Shown: positions 20,728 through 32,269, counted from the first letter of the stretch. The stretch: 64,000 bases of DNA from Trematomus loennbergii (GCA_012861695.1 JAAOOA010000027.1:12690643-12754642), one strand, 5' to 3'. Notes: a model not told the origin generated them from the letters alone. Numbers and translations are program-made.

Positions 20728-23002
20728 CAACACACTCTCACTCCATAAACGTCCAGGAGCGACGCTTGGTCAGGGTCCCGAGGCGTGCAGTTGGGATGCT
20801 CCTAGGCTCCTTCAGCTTCATAAACAGACGCAAATAGCTTTCAACTGATTGCAATTAATTCCCATCTGCGGCGGGATTTGACGCTCAGGGAAGCACGGCA
20901 TTCGTTTGTGTCGGAGGCTGTTAAAGGCAATGTGACCGTCCATTCCCATTGGATAACGGAGAATTGTACACCCGGAAGTAAGTATTCCCCTTACTGTCGA
21001 TTGATTTGACAGTGATATCTCCACTACTCATCAACTCAAAAACACCAGATTATCCTTGTTAATTAAACGACATTGATAGGTTTTAGTGTGTGTACAATGC
21101 TTTTGTCACGTTTTCCCATTCAATTCTGAGAAACAAGTAGTTTTCTATGAGTTTCGGATGGCCGAAGACATTACATTACCCACAATCCTCTGTAGCAACC
21201 ATAGACTGTATATTGCAACAGGCAACAGCTTCGGTTCATGTTAATTTACAAACTCTTCAACTACAACCGTAGTTATATTTAAAAACATGTTAGAAGGCCT
21301 CACGAAATACTTTAATGTAAATTAAAATGTAAATGTGAAGGAATGTGTGTATATTAACTGCAGGGTTTTTCTCTGGAAGTTTTTCCTTGTACGATGTGAG
21401 GGTCAAAGGACAGATGATGCCGTTTTTCTCATACTGATATTCCGCTATGCACGCTGGGATTTGGTGTTTATGCGATGTGAAATCCGAAAACATTTAAAAA
21501 AAATTAAATAATACATTATTCCCAGTGTGCTTTTCTCTTTGAAAGTCATCACATAACGGCATTGTAATACACGTTTCGGCTGTGTTAAATATTACATATC
21601 TGCCGTAGTTAACTCTATTTATAGAGCCCTGATGAGAACACTTCTAGACAAACAGGAACTGCAGCCAAAACTGAAAACTTGACGTGGATCATAAATATAT
21701 CAGCAATTAAACAACATCTTACATTTCTTTTCACACAATACGTCTCCTTGCAGTATCAACACTAATTCGGCTGACTTTTATATTTGATCCAATTGGTAGA
21801 TAGGCTGTATTTACGCCATAACGATGCACAGCTGATAGAAAGGGACACCTACTGGTTAAAGCACGTTATTGCATTTTATAATTTTATTATTAGATATTCA
21901 TAGGAGGATGTGCAAAAGCTTTATTTAAACATCAAAGAATACTTTAGGTTAAGGTCTTCTTTTGAATAAGAAAAAAGCTTTGGGGGTATAGAAGAAGAAT
22001 ATGGAGGGATGAAACCCTCTTTAATGGTCACACATGCAGAGCACACAGCACACACAGTGAAATTTGTATCTACAGATAAATATTAAGCCTGACAAGGTAC
22101 TTAACGTCTAATATATTGCTTTCCTGCAATGTTAACACGTTAAGCACTTATTTTAACTGATATTATACATATGTATTATACTCTTATAATATGTATGTAG
22201 ATAGTATAAGAAATGTGCAGAATATGACAATGTAATGGTGGAGGTACACACATATTGATAGATGTCTTGTAATGCACTGTTGAGGAACCTGCGACCCAAG
22301 TTTTTCATTCATTGCATAACTACACCGTAGTTGTGTATAATATGATGTCAATAAACCTTAGAAAATCTTGAAATCTTGAAAGGGATGTGCAAAATAGTCA
22401 TTATATACAGTCTTTAATGTCAATAAACCTTAGAAAATCTTGAAATCTTGAATGGGATGTGCAAAATAGTCATTATATACAGTCTTTAATTAACTATTAG
22501 TAGAGAATAACGACGAGTAAAGAATATACTTTATAGGGAAGTGTTTGTAGTTGAAGAGTTTGTAAATTAACATGACCGAAGCTGTTGCCTGTTGCAATAT
22601 ACAGTCTATTGCTACAGAGGATTGTGGGTAATGTAATGTCTTCGGCCATCCAAAACTCATAGAAAACTACTTGTTTCTCAGAATTGAATGGGAAAACGTG
22701 ACAAAAGCATTGTACACACACTAAAACCTATCAATGTCGTTTAATTAACAATTAACGGGTGTACAATTCTCCGTTATCCAATGGGAATGGACGGTCACAT
22801 TGCCTTTAACAGCCTCCGACAGAAACGAATGCCGTGCTTCCATGAGCGTCAAATCCCGCCGCAGATGGGAATACATTGCAATCAGTTGAAAGCTATTTGC
22901 GTCTGTTTATGAAGCTGAAGGAGCCTAGGAGCGTCCCAACTGCACGCCTCGGGACCCTGACCAAGCGTCGCTCCTGGACGTTTATGGAGTGAGAGTGTGT
23001 TG
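20728..23002. mobile_element. Long-TIR fold-back element in intron 3 of copy B
   Basis: Arms of roughly 280 bases pair in inverse orientation (20728-21060 with 22740-23002); both outer ends read CAACACACTCTCACTCC. The duplication GGTCTCA flanks it (20721-20727 and 23003-23009); with one mismatch this could be 8 bases. The inner part carries a 72-base tandem duplication at 22347-22490. No transposase was found. A diverged relative occupies 49390-51240. Superfamily is not settled (hAT or MULE-like by target length). Confidence 0.75.
22347..22490. repeat. 72-base tandem duplication
   Basis: Two adjacent copies (22347-22418 and 22419-22490) start GTCAATAAACCTTAG and end ACAGTCTTTAAT with few differences. 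The relative at 50110-50180 has a single unit. Confidence 0.85.
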
Positions 23003-23440
23003 GGTCTCATGCTAATGTTGCAATAATAATTGTTATTAATTGCCACTACTTATTGATTTTTTGTCTAAACAATTCCTTGGCTACAATAAAACAACATACG
23101 ACAAGTCCAAATTAAGGCTTGTAAAAGGGCTCCAGTTAAAAAAAAAACCTGGATCAAAATAAGTTGACATTTTCAGAATTTTCAAAATGTAATAATCAAT
23201 ATTTGATTTTGCAGCAACTCCTTGTTCAGCAGGAGTCAATACTATTGTATGTTTTCATTTTCTTATTAAATATTTATTATATATATTAGTTTTTTTATTT
23301 AGATTGTATTGCACTCAGCCTCCTAATGTCTCACAAAAAGGAAATCCAATATGTGGATATACTGTATGGGGTACATACTTACTTCTTGAGATTCATCATG
23401 TTATTTTGTATTTTTGTTATTTCTCTTTACTCATCGTCAG

Positions 23441-24290
23441 GAAGAACCAGAGCTTCCGGATGGTGTTCTTGTTTCAGGACGAACCCTGCTCTGATTTCAT
23501 CAATAAGTTTAAAGAGCGACAGCCGAGAATGGAACAGTCTCTCAAGGACCTGGAGGAGCATGCTGTTCAGTTAGACAGGATGAATAAGGGAGCAAAGATC
23601 TCCAGTGTGGCAGGCAGCTCAGTGGGGGCAGTAGGAAGTGTGCTCTCCATCGTTGGTTTGGCTTTAATTCCTGTAACAGCTGGAGTGTCTTTGGCTCTGA
23701 CAATGGCCGGGTTAGGCATGGGAATTACCAGCGGAGTCAACAGCGCTGTCACCACTGGCACAGAGTTTGGAGTAAACTGTACATATCAAAGGAAAGCCAA
23801 AGAAGTGTTTGAGAGCTTCATGGAGGATGTGCAGGTTCTCCAGGATTGTCTGGAGGAGGTCACCAAAAAAGGAACAAGCGGGAAACATATTGCTCTCGGC
23901 AAGTTGGTATGTAGAGCTGGCACTATTGCAAAAAGTATTGATTCATTAGTTGATGCAGCCAAAGGGCCTCTTGCCCTCTCCAAGTCAGCCAGGGCCGGTC
24001 TCATTGGGCTCAATGCTCTGTTCCTCGGCATGGATATCTTCCTCATATGTAAAGATAGCATCAGTCTGGCCAAAGGAAATGAGACTGAATTTTCTAAGTT
24101 TATCAGAGCCAGAGCAGCACTTTGGAGATCAGAGGTGGATTCAATGCAGATGATCCATGACTCCCTCTGTGAAGGTTTGCAGACATCAAAAGAAAACAAA
24201 GCTATCCTGGAGATGCCATTTTATCCAGAGAGGAAGATGAAGAGATGCAGAAAAAACAAAATGGAAAAAAAGCTTTGTTTAATACAGTAG
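23441..24290 (+). CDS. APOL-like copy B, exon 4 (open, internally deleted)
   Basis: It follows ATCGTCAG and runs 282 codons to TAG at 24288-24290. Features in order: amphipathic helix EQSLKDLEEHAVQLDRMNKG, glycine-rich hydrophobic core (VGLALIPVTAGVSLALTM), helical linker FESFMEDVQVLQDCLEEV, type 2 segment GTSGKHIALGKLV, an in-frame join LVDAAKGPLALS that omits about 43 residues found in A and C, second hydrophobic stretch LNALFLGMDIFLICKDSI, and a basic tail RKMKRCRKNKMEKK ending CLIQ. It is the only copy beside E with an undamaged terminal exon. Confidence 0.75.
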
Positions 24291-24840
24291 TGAACACCAA
24301 ACAAAGACACCTACTGAATTTGAGTATTTTTGCCAAATCTGGATATGAAATCTGTATAATCACATATGAGGTGAATTTTAACTGCTACAGCTCACTGTTC
24401 ACCACATGTATCTTTGACGTCATTAACCTTTTTTCAAACCTGTTTCAATACAACGCATTTAAGAGTTGCTAATGCTATGTAAAAATGTTAAATAAAACAA
24501 TCAATAAATCAATGACATTGTGTATACAACCCAATACCACAAATTACACATTTGTATCAGGGGGCTTCACAGACTGTACAGCATACAACACGCTCTGTCT
24601 TCAGACCCATGCAGTGCACAAGAGAAACTCCACAATTAACGGATAAAAATGAGAGAAACGTCTGGAAGCAACTGAAGAGGGATCGGAAGGACGGACAGAT
24701 GTGCAAAAGATGTTGTGTGTACAGAATAAATGAAGAACATTCTATAATTTGTATGATCTGCATTATTTGTATGTATAATTCTAACTATATATTTTCTTGT
24801 ACAAATTAATCAATAAAGTTTTAAGTAGTTAAACATTGTT
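24291..24840 (+). promoter_or_regulatory. 3' UTR and poly-A signal of copy B
   Basis: AATAAA at 24812-24817 sits in ATCAATAAAGTTTTAAG, the same signal seen in copies A and E. The UTR contains the shared piece TGTGTACAGAATAAATGAAG. Confidence 0.65.
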
Positions 24841-25216
24841 TCTGTTCATTTTAATAATGGATTAATATATACAGTAGATATATATTCGAAAGCATTCCGA
24901 TGCTATACTAGAATTATTTGAAATTATTTTCTCCAAGCTTTTCAATCCCATCATCATTTTATGCATTCGATCTCTCGTAATGATAATGCCGGCAGCTCAG
25001 CACAGCCGGTAGTCAGTCAGAGTCAGGTCAACCGGAGCAAGTTGAGTTACTAAACAACTCCAGCTGAAGTCAATAACTTTGTAAGTCAAGGAAGCGAGAG
25101 GGGGGTTTGGTAAAGGGTTTCTTTTGTTTGGTTATTCTTGAGGTTGTTTTTTTTTATTGGGCAACAATCCTTTGTATTTTATTGCCTTGTACTATAGGCA
25201 ATAATCATTTTTAAAC

Positions 25217-25230
25217 ATGTCTGCTGAAAG
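25217..25230 (+). pseudogene. Orphan APOL-like exon 1
   Basis: ATG TCT GCT GAA AG followed by GTAAAG and then the conserved 'ttgagccacttttgcacag' phrase. It matches exon 1 of the other copies (M-S-A-E-R). No exon 2, 3 or 4 follows before the next unit. Downstream sequence 25400-25620 still matches intron 1 of copy C (35400-35600). Confidence 0.6.
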
Positions 25231-26140
25231 GTAAAGCATTGAGCCACTTTTGCACAGAAAAAGACATTAAAAACATTAACCCTCTAGTAACAGCTAAGTG
25301 TCATAAACTATGTGCACTATGAGTTTTGATATTAAATAAACGGAAGAAGTAATGTTAAAGCCTATTGTTTAACAAAGACAACAAATAGAGAAGTAGCCAT
25401 GTCACATCTGCATTTTTCTGTCTCTTTGTAGTGGCTTTTTGTCCATGTGAAGTTGATTAATACCAATCTCAGTGACAGGTACAGGTGAAGCAGAACTCAC
25501 AGGTCAAACTGCAGTACAACCTCAGCATTCAGTTAACTCGGCAGATAAAGAAAGGCTCTCTGACTTTTTGTCTTAATCTTTCTGCCACAGCAGATCATCA
25601 CCGACACGGCTATTCATTGCTTAGTTGGTAGAACATATTGTGATAGTTACGGCAGTGAAGTTAGTTTTAGGTTGGATATTCGAAAGACGTTCATTCTGGA
25701 TCCAGCGGCGCCTTAACCTTTTAAAACCTTTAGTACAGAAATGGGTGTGGTGGTTCTACCTGGTGATGTTAAACAAAGGAAACAAAACCTAACAGCTTCA
25801 GCTGCCATGTCAACTAAATTCCTCAACAAGTAGTCTGGTGATAGAGATTTTAGCAGATTAATTTTCTGGTTCCTGCGGTAAGGGTGAGTTCAAAAATATT
25901 TGATCGTAAAGAGTGGAAGTATTTGTTTAAAACTTGAAATTAGTTGTCTTTGGGATTTATGAATAGGTTCAAATTACTATATTCTACACCGCAAGCCTCA
26001 GTTTCAATAGATGGTGGTATCGAGATGATTACAAAATAAAAATTGTAAATTAAAAAAAATTATTTTCTTTTCTTTATAAACATTTTTTTATAATTTTTTT
26101 TAAATTATTATTAATAATAACGTGTGCATATACATTTTTC
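25231..26140 (+). other. Remnant intron and upstream sequence of a lost APOL-like unit
   Basis: Two blocks relate to the copy C first-exon region: 25400-25690 resembles 35400-35680, and 25735-25880 resembles 34945-35095. Their order is inverted relative to copy C, so a rearrangement or partial tandem duplication took place. No coding exon is seen. Confidence 0.45.
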
Positions 26141-26204
26141 AGGGGCGGACTAGCCATCTGTATAATTTCCCCGCAGCGAGGCTCCCCCCGTTGACAATCC
26201 ACTA

Positions 26205-26600
26205 GCGGAGTGTTTCTCAAACTTTTTCATACCAAGGGCCACTTAACCAATAAAAAAACACTCACGGACCACCTAACTCCACAAATATCCAAATACAATA
26301 GGCCTGCTTACCACTCCAACAGTACATAACAGCCTAATAATGACAGCTTAACCTTCTCTACATCGCCTCGTTCACTCAATAAATCAAAAATACTAATACA
26401 ACTACAGATCATAAGCATTTTGTTCAAATGCGATTTTAAATGCTCTCAGGTTTTACACCTCTTATGAAATGTAGACTACATTTATGACGGAGTTTATGTC
26501 CGAGACAACAGACTACTGAGAGATGTGTTGAAATTGAACGTAAACTATATCAAACACCACATCCATGGCAATTAACCCATTTTTGCCCGCTATTTAAATT
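26205..26600. mobile_element. hAT end fragment
   Basis: Starts GTGTTTCTCAAACTTTTTCA and continues with ATACCAAGGGCCACTTAACC, the wording of a common hAT terminus. The duplicate at 60213 has the fuller end CAGTGTTTCTCAAAC. The other end was not identified. Confidence 0.45.
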
Positions 26601-27116
26601 GACTTTGGTTGAAGTTAATACAAATATTGATATTATATAGATATATAGATATATAGCATATCATTGATGCAGTCTTTCTGAACACTTTTAAAAAATACTG
26701 CAAATGAAGAATATTTTTAATGTTCTGCACAGATAGTGCCTTAACTTGAATTTGTAAACACGTGGCAACTTTATTAATACAGCAGATGAAAAGATTTGTG
26801 AAAGGATAAATTCTTCATGGGCTTCAATGGCTCTCTAGATAAAGGGCGTTTTATGGTTGCTTGTATAATCCTCAGATAGTGGTTTGTTTAAAAAACTAGT
26901 GACATTTTAATAAATATTGAAAAAAAGGGCTCCAAAAAAGGCATATAACCTGGCCGGCTTAACGAGTCTGTATTTCTTCAAGCACCAAAAGATAGTTTAT
27001 AAAGTACAATTCTGGGCCATTGATTGTGTTATTTCTCCAAACACATACAGTAAAAATGCCTGTTTTGAAGCCTTAAAATGGTGCAGGAAAAGGACTTTAC
27101 ATTGTATTATACTTAA

Positions 27117-27497
27117 AGGTGGGGTAGGTAAGTTTGAGAAACCGGCTCGAGATCGCTAGAATTTGAAAATACACAACCGGAGAAAATCTGCCACTTCCTT
27201 ACAGAGCCCCTCCTCCAACACACACGAACGCGCACATGACCAATGAGGGCACGAGATAAGTTTGTTCCCCGATGGGAGGCTGACAGGCAGGTAGGCCATC
27301 CATTCATTTTAGCCGGGCCGGCTAAAATGATTGGTCGTACTTTTTACAGTATTACGGCTTCCACAGATGAAATTCTTTTATGGATTTTTTGTCAAAGCAC
27401 TTAAGATATTCATTGCTATCGGGATGTTGAGAGCATTCCATGGAATATAACAAAAAGTGTATCTCGAGCCGGTTTCTCAAACTTACCTACCCCACCT
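27117..27497. mobile_element. TTAA-target MITE, copy 2
   Basis: Ends AGGTGGGGTAGG and CCTACCCCACCT, flanked by TTAA (27113-27116 and 27498-27501). The duplicated locus near 63038 reads ACTTAAAGACAG without the element, an exact empty site. It is close to copy 1 at 262-643. Confidence 0.9.
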
Positions 27498-27672
27498 TTA
27501 AAGACAGGACTATTCAGTTAAGAGAAGAGAAAAAAGGAAAGAAAATTGTTATAATGGGTGATGTAACATTAATGACAGACATAATATGAGGTCCTTGGCA
27601 GTTGGCACTCAGACTCTAGGGGTCATTTTGCGATCATGGGGCATCACCCTTGTATACAGCATCAGGACAATA

Positions 27673-28548
27673 TGTGACCTGCTCTATCGAAATCAGTCGC
27701 ATTGACCCGAAGACACATTTTGAGTTGTATACACTGTTGGAAAGAGGAGATTCCTAGCTTTCTAATGATATCAGGATTGTTTTTGTACTCCAAATATTAA
27801 GCAAAATATGTCACATTATATAATGACTGTCACCGAGTCATCATTTTGAGAAAAAGGCCTTCAAAGTTTCCTCTTCTCTGGAATCCATCGATCTGATTGA
27901 TTATTAGCGGAGCAAATGATCAAAATAGTCCGGAGGGAAAATATTTTCGTTTGGATTACTGGTCTGGGGGAAGCTCGCGAGTGTGTGTGTGTGTGTATGT
28001 GTGTGTGCGTATTTTTGCGTAAGTGTATATTGTGTTTGTTTCCCGGGGAAAACACTCACGAGAAACACCGGCTGTTGTTATGCTTGCTGTGACGTTAAGT
28101 TACTCCGTTCTCCGCTTGTAATTATGCCGTTACAAGCTTCATAGTTGTATTTATCATCTAAATTTGCCGAAACAAGTTTAATATTCTGAAAGCCAAGACT
28201 TTATTTAATTGAAATCAGATGAAAACAAACTGTAACGGACCCTGCAGTGTTATCTATGATTACTATATGCCTTACATTCATAATTTCAGCCGGAGGGAGG
28301 GGGAGATGCGCTGCGGAAGAGCAGATTGCGAGCGAGAGGTGCCTGTCATCTTCCCTTTACAAGCTTCAAAAATGTATTTATCGTGTGATTTTGGAAATAA
28401 AAGTTTCATATTCTGAAAGCCAAGACTTTGTTTATTTAAAATCAAACAAAACACCCGAACCCCGAAAAAATTGTTTTTTACGCAAATCCACATTTATTTT
28501 GAAATTAGCCGTTGTGACTTCCGACTGATTTCGATAGAGCAGGTCACA
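27673..28548. mobile_element. 876-base inverted-repeat element with TA or ATAT target
   Basis: Ends are TGTGACCTGCTCTATCGAAA and its reverse complement. TA flanks both sides (27671-27672 and 28549-28550); the alternative is ATAT with ends starting GTGACC. The duplicated locus near 63213 reads GACAATATCATATGG with no insert. Internally, a block ending AAAGCCAAGACTTT is repeated (28131-28205 and 28357-28430), and a GT-rich run occurs at 27981-28010. No transposase. Confidence 0.8.
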
Positions 28549-29330
28549 TATCATATGGAGTCAGACACTGGAAGTGTGCTGGAGGCTGATGCGTTGACTG
28601 CAGGGGACTGATGGAAGGATGAGGCTGATGAGACTGAAGAGTCTGCGAGGAACGAACTAGCGGCTGAGAAATAATCCTATATTAAAAGACAGCAGCATCA
28701 TAAGAGGCCAACCAGAGTGACAGAGTGTGTCACTTTGCTGAAGGATAGTTGTGACCAGCTATCCAGGCCAGACTCTAAAGACTTTCCAAGGTGTAAAAAT
28801 GCTGCTGCCGGAGTACTGACTGGAAGTATTGCGGATAATATGTCCACCATATCCTCTTAAAATACTCTGTCCAATAATATCAGTCTCAGGAAGAAAGGTT
28901 TTTTAATGCTTATTAAAAATATGCATTCTTGTACTCAGGAGGGGACATTGACAGAGGATTACTGGAAAAGTACATACTAAAAGTAGCCTACTTTATAGTA
29001 CTCGTGGGAGTAGTTTCACTAGTACTGAGTCCAACAGTAGGCGTGTTCACACCAAGTACTTTTCCCACAATAGTTCATGAGAACTTTAGTTCATGAGAGC
29101 TCTTTTAGTTCTGATGAACTAAAGCAGATCGCGTTCACACCAAAATGAGTTCCTGGGGTGGATTAGGCAAATGAGCCGCTGACGTCACTTCTTCTTCTTC
29201 TGCTTTGGGTTTACTGGCAGGCCGCAAACAACTTCACGGCGAGTACAGTAGGTGGCGGTATGCACCTTAAAGTTGCAATTCGCCAAAAAACCAAGAGAAG
29301 AAGAAGAAAAAAAAATTCCGCTTCCGCTGT

Positions 29331-29980
29331 ATGCTTCTGTTTACCTTCCGACCTCAGACACGGTATGGAGTTGACGTTTTGGTGCTCGTGTTATACAGCT
29401 TCGTAACTGAGTTATTTAAGCCAATAACTCAGCCACAAATACAAATACAGATCGACCATTCAAATGCAATAGAAATGCTGAGTCGGAGGCGAAGGCGAAG
29501 GCGGTTAAGAAGCCTTAACAAAAGGATTGGACGACGAAAAGCACACGCTATGGACATGTTTCGCCGTAGGACAGCTGAGGATGATGACCGTTATCACGCC
29601 CAAAGAACAGCAATGGTACGTTCATTAAATCACATTAATACTATCTAATGTAGGATTTATGGAGTTATGTAGGGCTAATTTGTGTCTTTGTATGTGTTCC
29701 AGATATGCGAATACTACGGAACGCGTCGTGTCCCGCACTCTCTCTGGGTGAACAATAGAACACCTGGTGGGAGAAGGTGGTGCCAACGTACACCAATGTG
29801 CAGTGGATCAAAGATTTCCGAATGTCCAAGGGCTCTTTTCAACTCCTCTGTATTCGCCTGGAAGCAACGTTGGGGAGACGCAACACCAACTACCGGGAGT
29901 GTGTACCCGTGCCTAAAAAAATCGCCGCGGGGCAAGACACGCGCACAGCCCTTATGAGGCATCTGATTGTAAATTGACAA
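29331..29980 (+). pseudogene. Harbinger transposase N-terminal remnant, copy 1
   Basis: A first exon (29331 to about 29613) is Arg-rich (SRRRRRRRLRSLNKRIGRRK) and ends AQRTAM at a GTACG donor. After an intron ending TTCCAG at 29701, the second part has one frame change near 29764. It then reads WWEKVVPTYTNVQWIKDF and MSKGSFQLLCIRLEATLG, the N-terminal block of HARBI1-like transposases, and ends at 29977 with TGA. The DDE catalytic region is missing, so it cannot be active. Confidence 0.65.
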
Positions 29981-30474
29981 TAAAGCTGATCTTTTGTACA
30001 GTGCATTTGGTTCTCTCTTTTATTTACCACAGTCAACAGACAAAATTACAATAGTGCAGACACACCTTAGTGCAAAGATAAATGTCAGTATCAAAACAGT
30101 ACTCATACTGTATATTTGTATATTAATGAGTATATTATTATGTTAAATGTGTGTTAAAGACAATGGGATGAGGTTAAAAACTGTTGTATACCATCTTTAC
30201 TGTGATAAATACATACATGTTAAGCATACACACCTGAAGAACTACGTTACACACACAGGTTAGTCTGTGCACTGCTGCTGGTTTAAACAAAGACAGTCAT
30301 GATGCTAGTGCCGTGCATGTAGGTTCTCTTTTATTTATCAGCAGCAGATCAATAAGTGTCAGTAGTATCAACACAATATAATAACAGTGGCATATATATA
30401 TATATAATAACAATAGGTAGGCTCAGCAGCAGACACACCTTAGTGCAAAGTTAGGTGTCAGTATTAATAACAGT

Positions 30475-30479
<5 letters not shown>

Positions 30480-30508
<29 letters not shown>
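30480..30508. repeat. TA microsatellite
   Basis: A run of about 14 TA units near the inner boundary of the Harbinger transposase remnant. A longer version lies at 53248-53302. Confidence 0.85.
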
Positions 30509-30524
30509 AATAATACAAAATTAA

Positions 30525-30642
30525 CTGTCCCAGGTGTAGGCAATTTGGGGTGAAGTGTCTTGCCCAGGGACACAACGACATCCTGACTGCAGTGGGGTTT
30601 GAACCTGTGCACCAGACCACTGCACCACACGCCTCCCAACAA
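30525..30642 (-). mobile_element. tRNA-derived V-type SINE, minus strand, partial
   Basis: On the minus strand it reads GGAGGCGTGTGGTGCAGTGG (A-box region), then GGTTCAAACCCC (B box) and CTGGGCAAGACACTTCACCC. About 18 bases between the boxes are missing relative to 53393-53530. It is a partial SINE, not a tRNA gene. Confidence 0.7.
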
Positions 30643-30659
30643 GTCATTGTACAGTTTAT

Positions 30660-31070
30660 CAACGACAAGTTTTTCTTAATTTTTGTATTGAAGGCCTGTT
30701 GGATTTAATCAGCTCGCTTAGCACTGCCAGAAGCCCAGCCTGAAAGGTATTTTGTTGCTCCACCTCGATTCCTGGGCCTTGTGTGAATGCAGCAGCCGTT
30801 CGTCGTGCATCTCCTTGGCACGCAGGTCCTCATTCTCCTTGCTGACCATGGCACGGCGGTCCATCGCCATGATGGTGTCAAGGAAGCTGTCATCGCGTGC
30901 CCACTTTCCTAAGGTGAAATATGCAAGATACAAGATCAGTTTAATCGCAACAACGAGACAACATTGTCCAAATACCGGAAGGGGAGCAGCCCATAACAGA
31001 GAGCCCCCCACGTCAGAGTCATCACTGTGGGCGATCTCCACCTCTGAGTCTGTCTCTGCAGGCACACAAC
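30660..31070 (-). pseudogene. Harbinger Myb-like protein, C-terminal exon, copy 1
   Basis: The minus-strand frame includes DDSFLDTIMAMDRRAMVSKE and NEDLRAKEMHDERLLHSHKA, the coiled-coil-like C-terminal part of the Harbinger DNA-binding partner. A one-base change near 30752 shifts the end of the frame relative to copy 2, where the frame continues QQNTFQAGLLAVLSELIKSN. It is preceded on the same strand by an acidic stretch (DSEVEIAHSDDSDVGGS). Confidence 0.6.
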
Positions 31071-31162
31071 AGGAGGAACACGGAACACCTTTGATTTGAC
31101 TATTAACATTTTAAATGGTGAAGGCACTAGCAATTGGGGGATGGAGGGCTCTCAGGACATGA

Positions 31163-31360
31163 TAGGGAGGCGTGTGGCGCAGTGGATAAGTGCATTGGTG
31201 TTCGGATCAGGGGAGCACAGGTTCAAACCCCACTGCAGTCAGCATGTCGTTGTGTCCCTGAGACACTTCACCCCAAAGTGCTCCTGTGGGGATTGCCCAC
31301 AGTATTGAGTATGTAAGCTTTGGATAAAAGCGTCTAACAAGTGACATGTAATGATTCAAA
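31163..31360 (+). mobile_element. tRNA-derived V-type SINE, full length
   Basis: The head carries GTGGCGCAGTGGATAAGTGC (A box) and AGGTTCAAACCCC (B box). A central part reads GTCCCTGAGACACTTCACCC. The tail has TTTGGATAAAAGCGTCTAAC and GACATGTAATG, typical of V-SINE tails shared with L2-type LINEs. It is inserted inside the Harbinger element. Confidence 0.8.
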
Positions 31361-31429
31361 AAGCTTTTGAATATTGAATAACAAACCAATGTGGTTTACT
31401 TGTTATCCACAGTTTAGCTGCTAAATGTT

Positions 31430-31680
31430 TTTTAGCAATGCTTTTCTTTGTGCTCCACATATCTAAATGTATAAAGTGTGTTTTCACCTCCGTTCCCTCC
31501 TGTTTGCTGCAGTATGGCAGCAGCGGTCAGGATGGGATCCTCTGTGATCAGATAGTAGTCCTGATGGTGTCCGCTGACCGGGCACAGGGTGTGGAGCTGC
31601 CTACTCTCAGCGGGGGGGAACTGAACGTGGAAACTGTGTTTCTCTGAGGGATCCTCCATGTAGTCTGAGAAGCCTTCTGA
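31430..31680 (-). pseudogene. Harbinger Myb-like protein, middle exon
   Basis: The minus-strand frame includes CPVSGHHQDYYLITEDPILT and AAAILQQTGGNGGE. Position between the N- and C-terminal Myb-like exons suggests a middle exon; the wording alone is not decisive. The equivalent part is absent from copy 2. Confidence 0.4.
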
Positions 31681-32269
31681 GGAAACAAGGTCAAACTATT
31701 TAGGATAATACAAGGAACAATGTTTAGGCAGTAAATAGAATTTCAATTACATTTCTACTTAAATGTGCAAAAATATTAGAACATCAGTCTTTGTGGCATG
31801 CAGGTAATCAACTGTTTAAGCTTTTACCATTAACATGTAAATGAATGTTGCAAATTACTTGAAATTATAGCAACTCAATCTATTGTTTACCTCTATGCAT
31901 TCAGTGTAGCCACAGAGGTAGCATTATGTCCAGCTAGCATGCTAATTGCTAACGTTATATTATCGTTTTATCCCGGAGGGGAAAACTAGTTTCTAATCCT
32001 GAGAGAAACACCTCGCCTGAAACACACGATTAGTGCCATGAGTTAGTGAAGCAAATTACAGAACATTGCACACTTATTCACAAGTCAAAACGTGTTCATA
32101 GCGGGCACGGCTGAGAATAGCTAGCTAGCTAGATGTTGTTAGCCAGCTTGGACCTAACGTTAGCAAGTTCTAGCATGGCTAGCTCGATCTACTGAGCAAA
32201 TAAAAGTACATCTAAGACCAGTATTGTGCAGATTAAAACAGTGCAGTGCATGTATTTTATTTTACCTTC

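Larger units (their letters stand above)
16182..24290 (+). pseudogene. Apolipoprotein L-like gene copy B (type 2), exon 2 frameshifted
   Basis: Exons are 16182-16195, 16727-17313, 17397-17516 and 23441-24290, all with GT/AG borders and phase 2. Exon 2 lacks one C near 17136, which brings a TAA at 17139-17141; it also lacks three codons relative to A. Exons 3 and 4 are fully open. Exon 4 has an in-frame loss of about 43 codons after LVDAA near 23960. Intron 3 holds a LINE and two DNA transposons. The C-terminus is basic and ends CLIQ, a CaaX-box match that would predict prenylation if the protein is made. A transcript skipping exon 2 would stay in frame, so I call it a pseudogene only with moderate confidence; a sequencing error at the C run is also possible. 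Confidence 0.55.
24490..29030. repeat. Segmental duplication, copy 1 (after gene B)
   Basis: It is colinear with 59583-63599 after gene E. Shared markers include CCGGCAGCTCAGCACAGCCG, GACTAGCCATCTGTATAATT, a hAT end near 26210 (TGTTTCTCAAACTTTTT) and AACCTGGCCGGCTTAACGAG. The copies differ by clean insertions: 25105-26145 (present here only), the TTAA MITE 27117-27497, the TA element 27673-28548, and the 1.9-kb TTAA element only in copy 2. Confidence 0.85.

Noticed and set aside
31163..31230. Possible tRNA gene from A-box and B-box sequences
   Set aside because: It is followed by the V-type SINE body and tail; the cloverleaf is not intact, so it is a SINE head.
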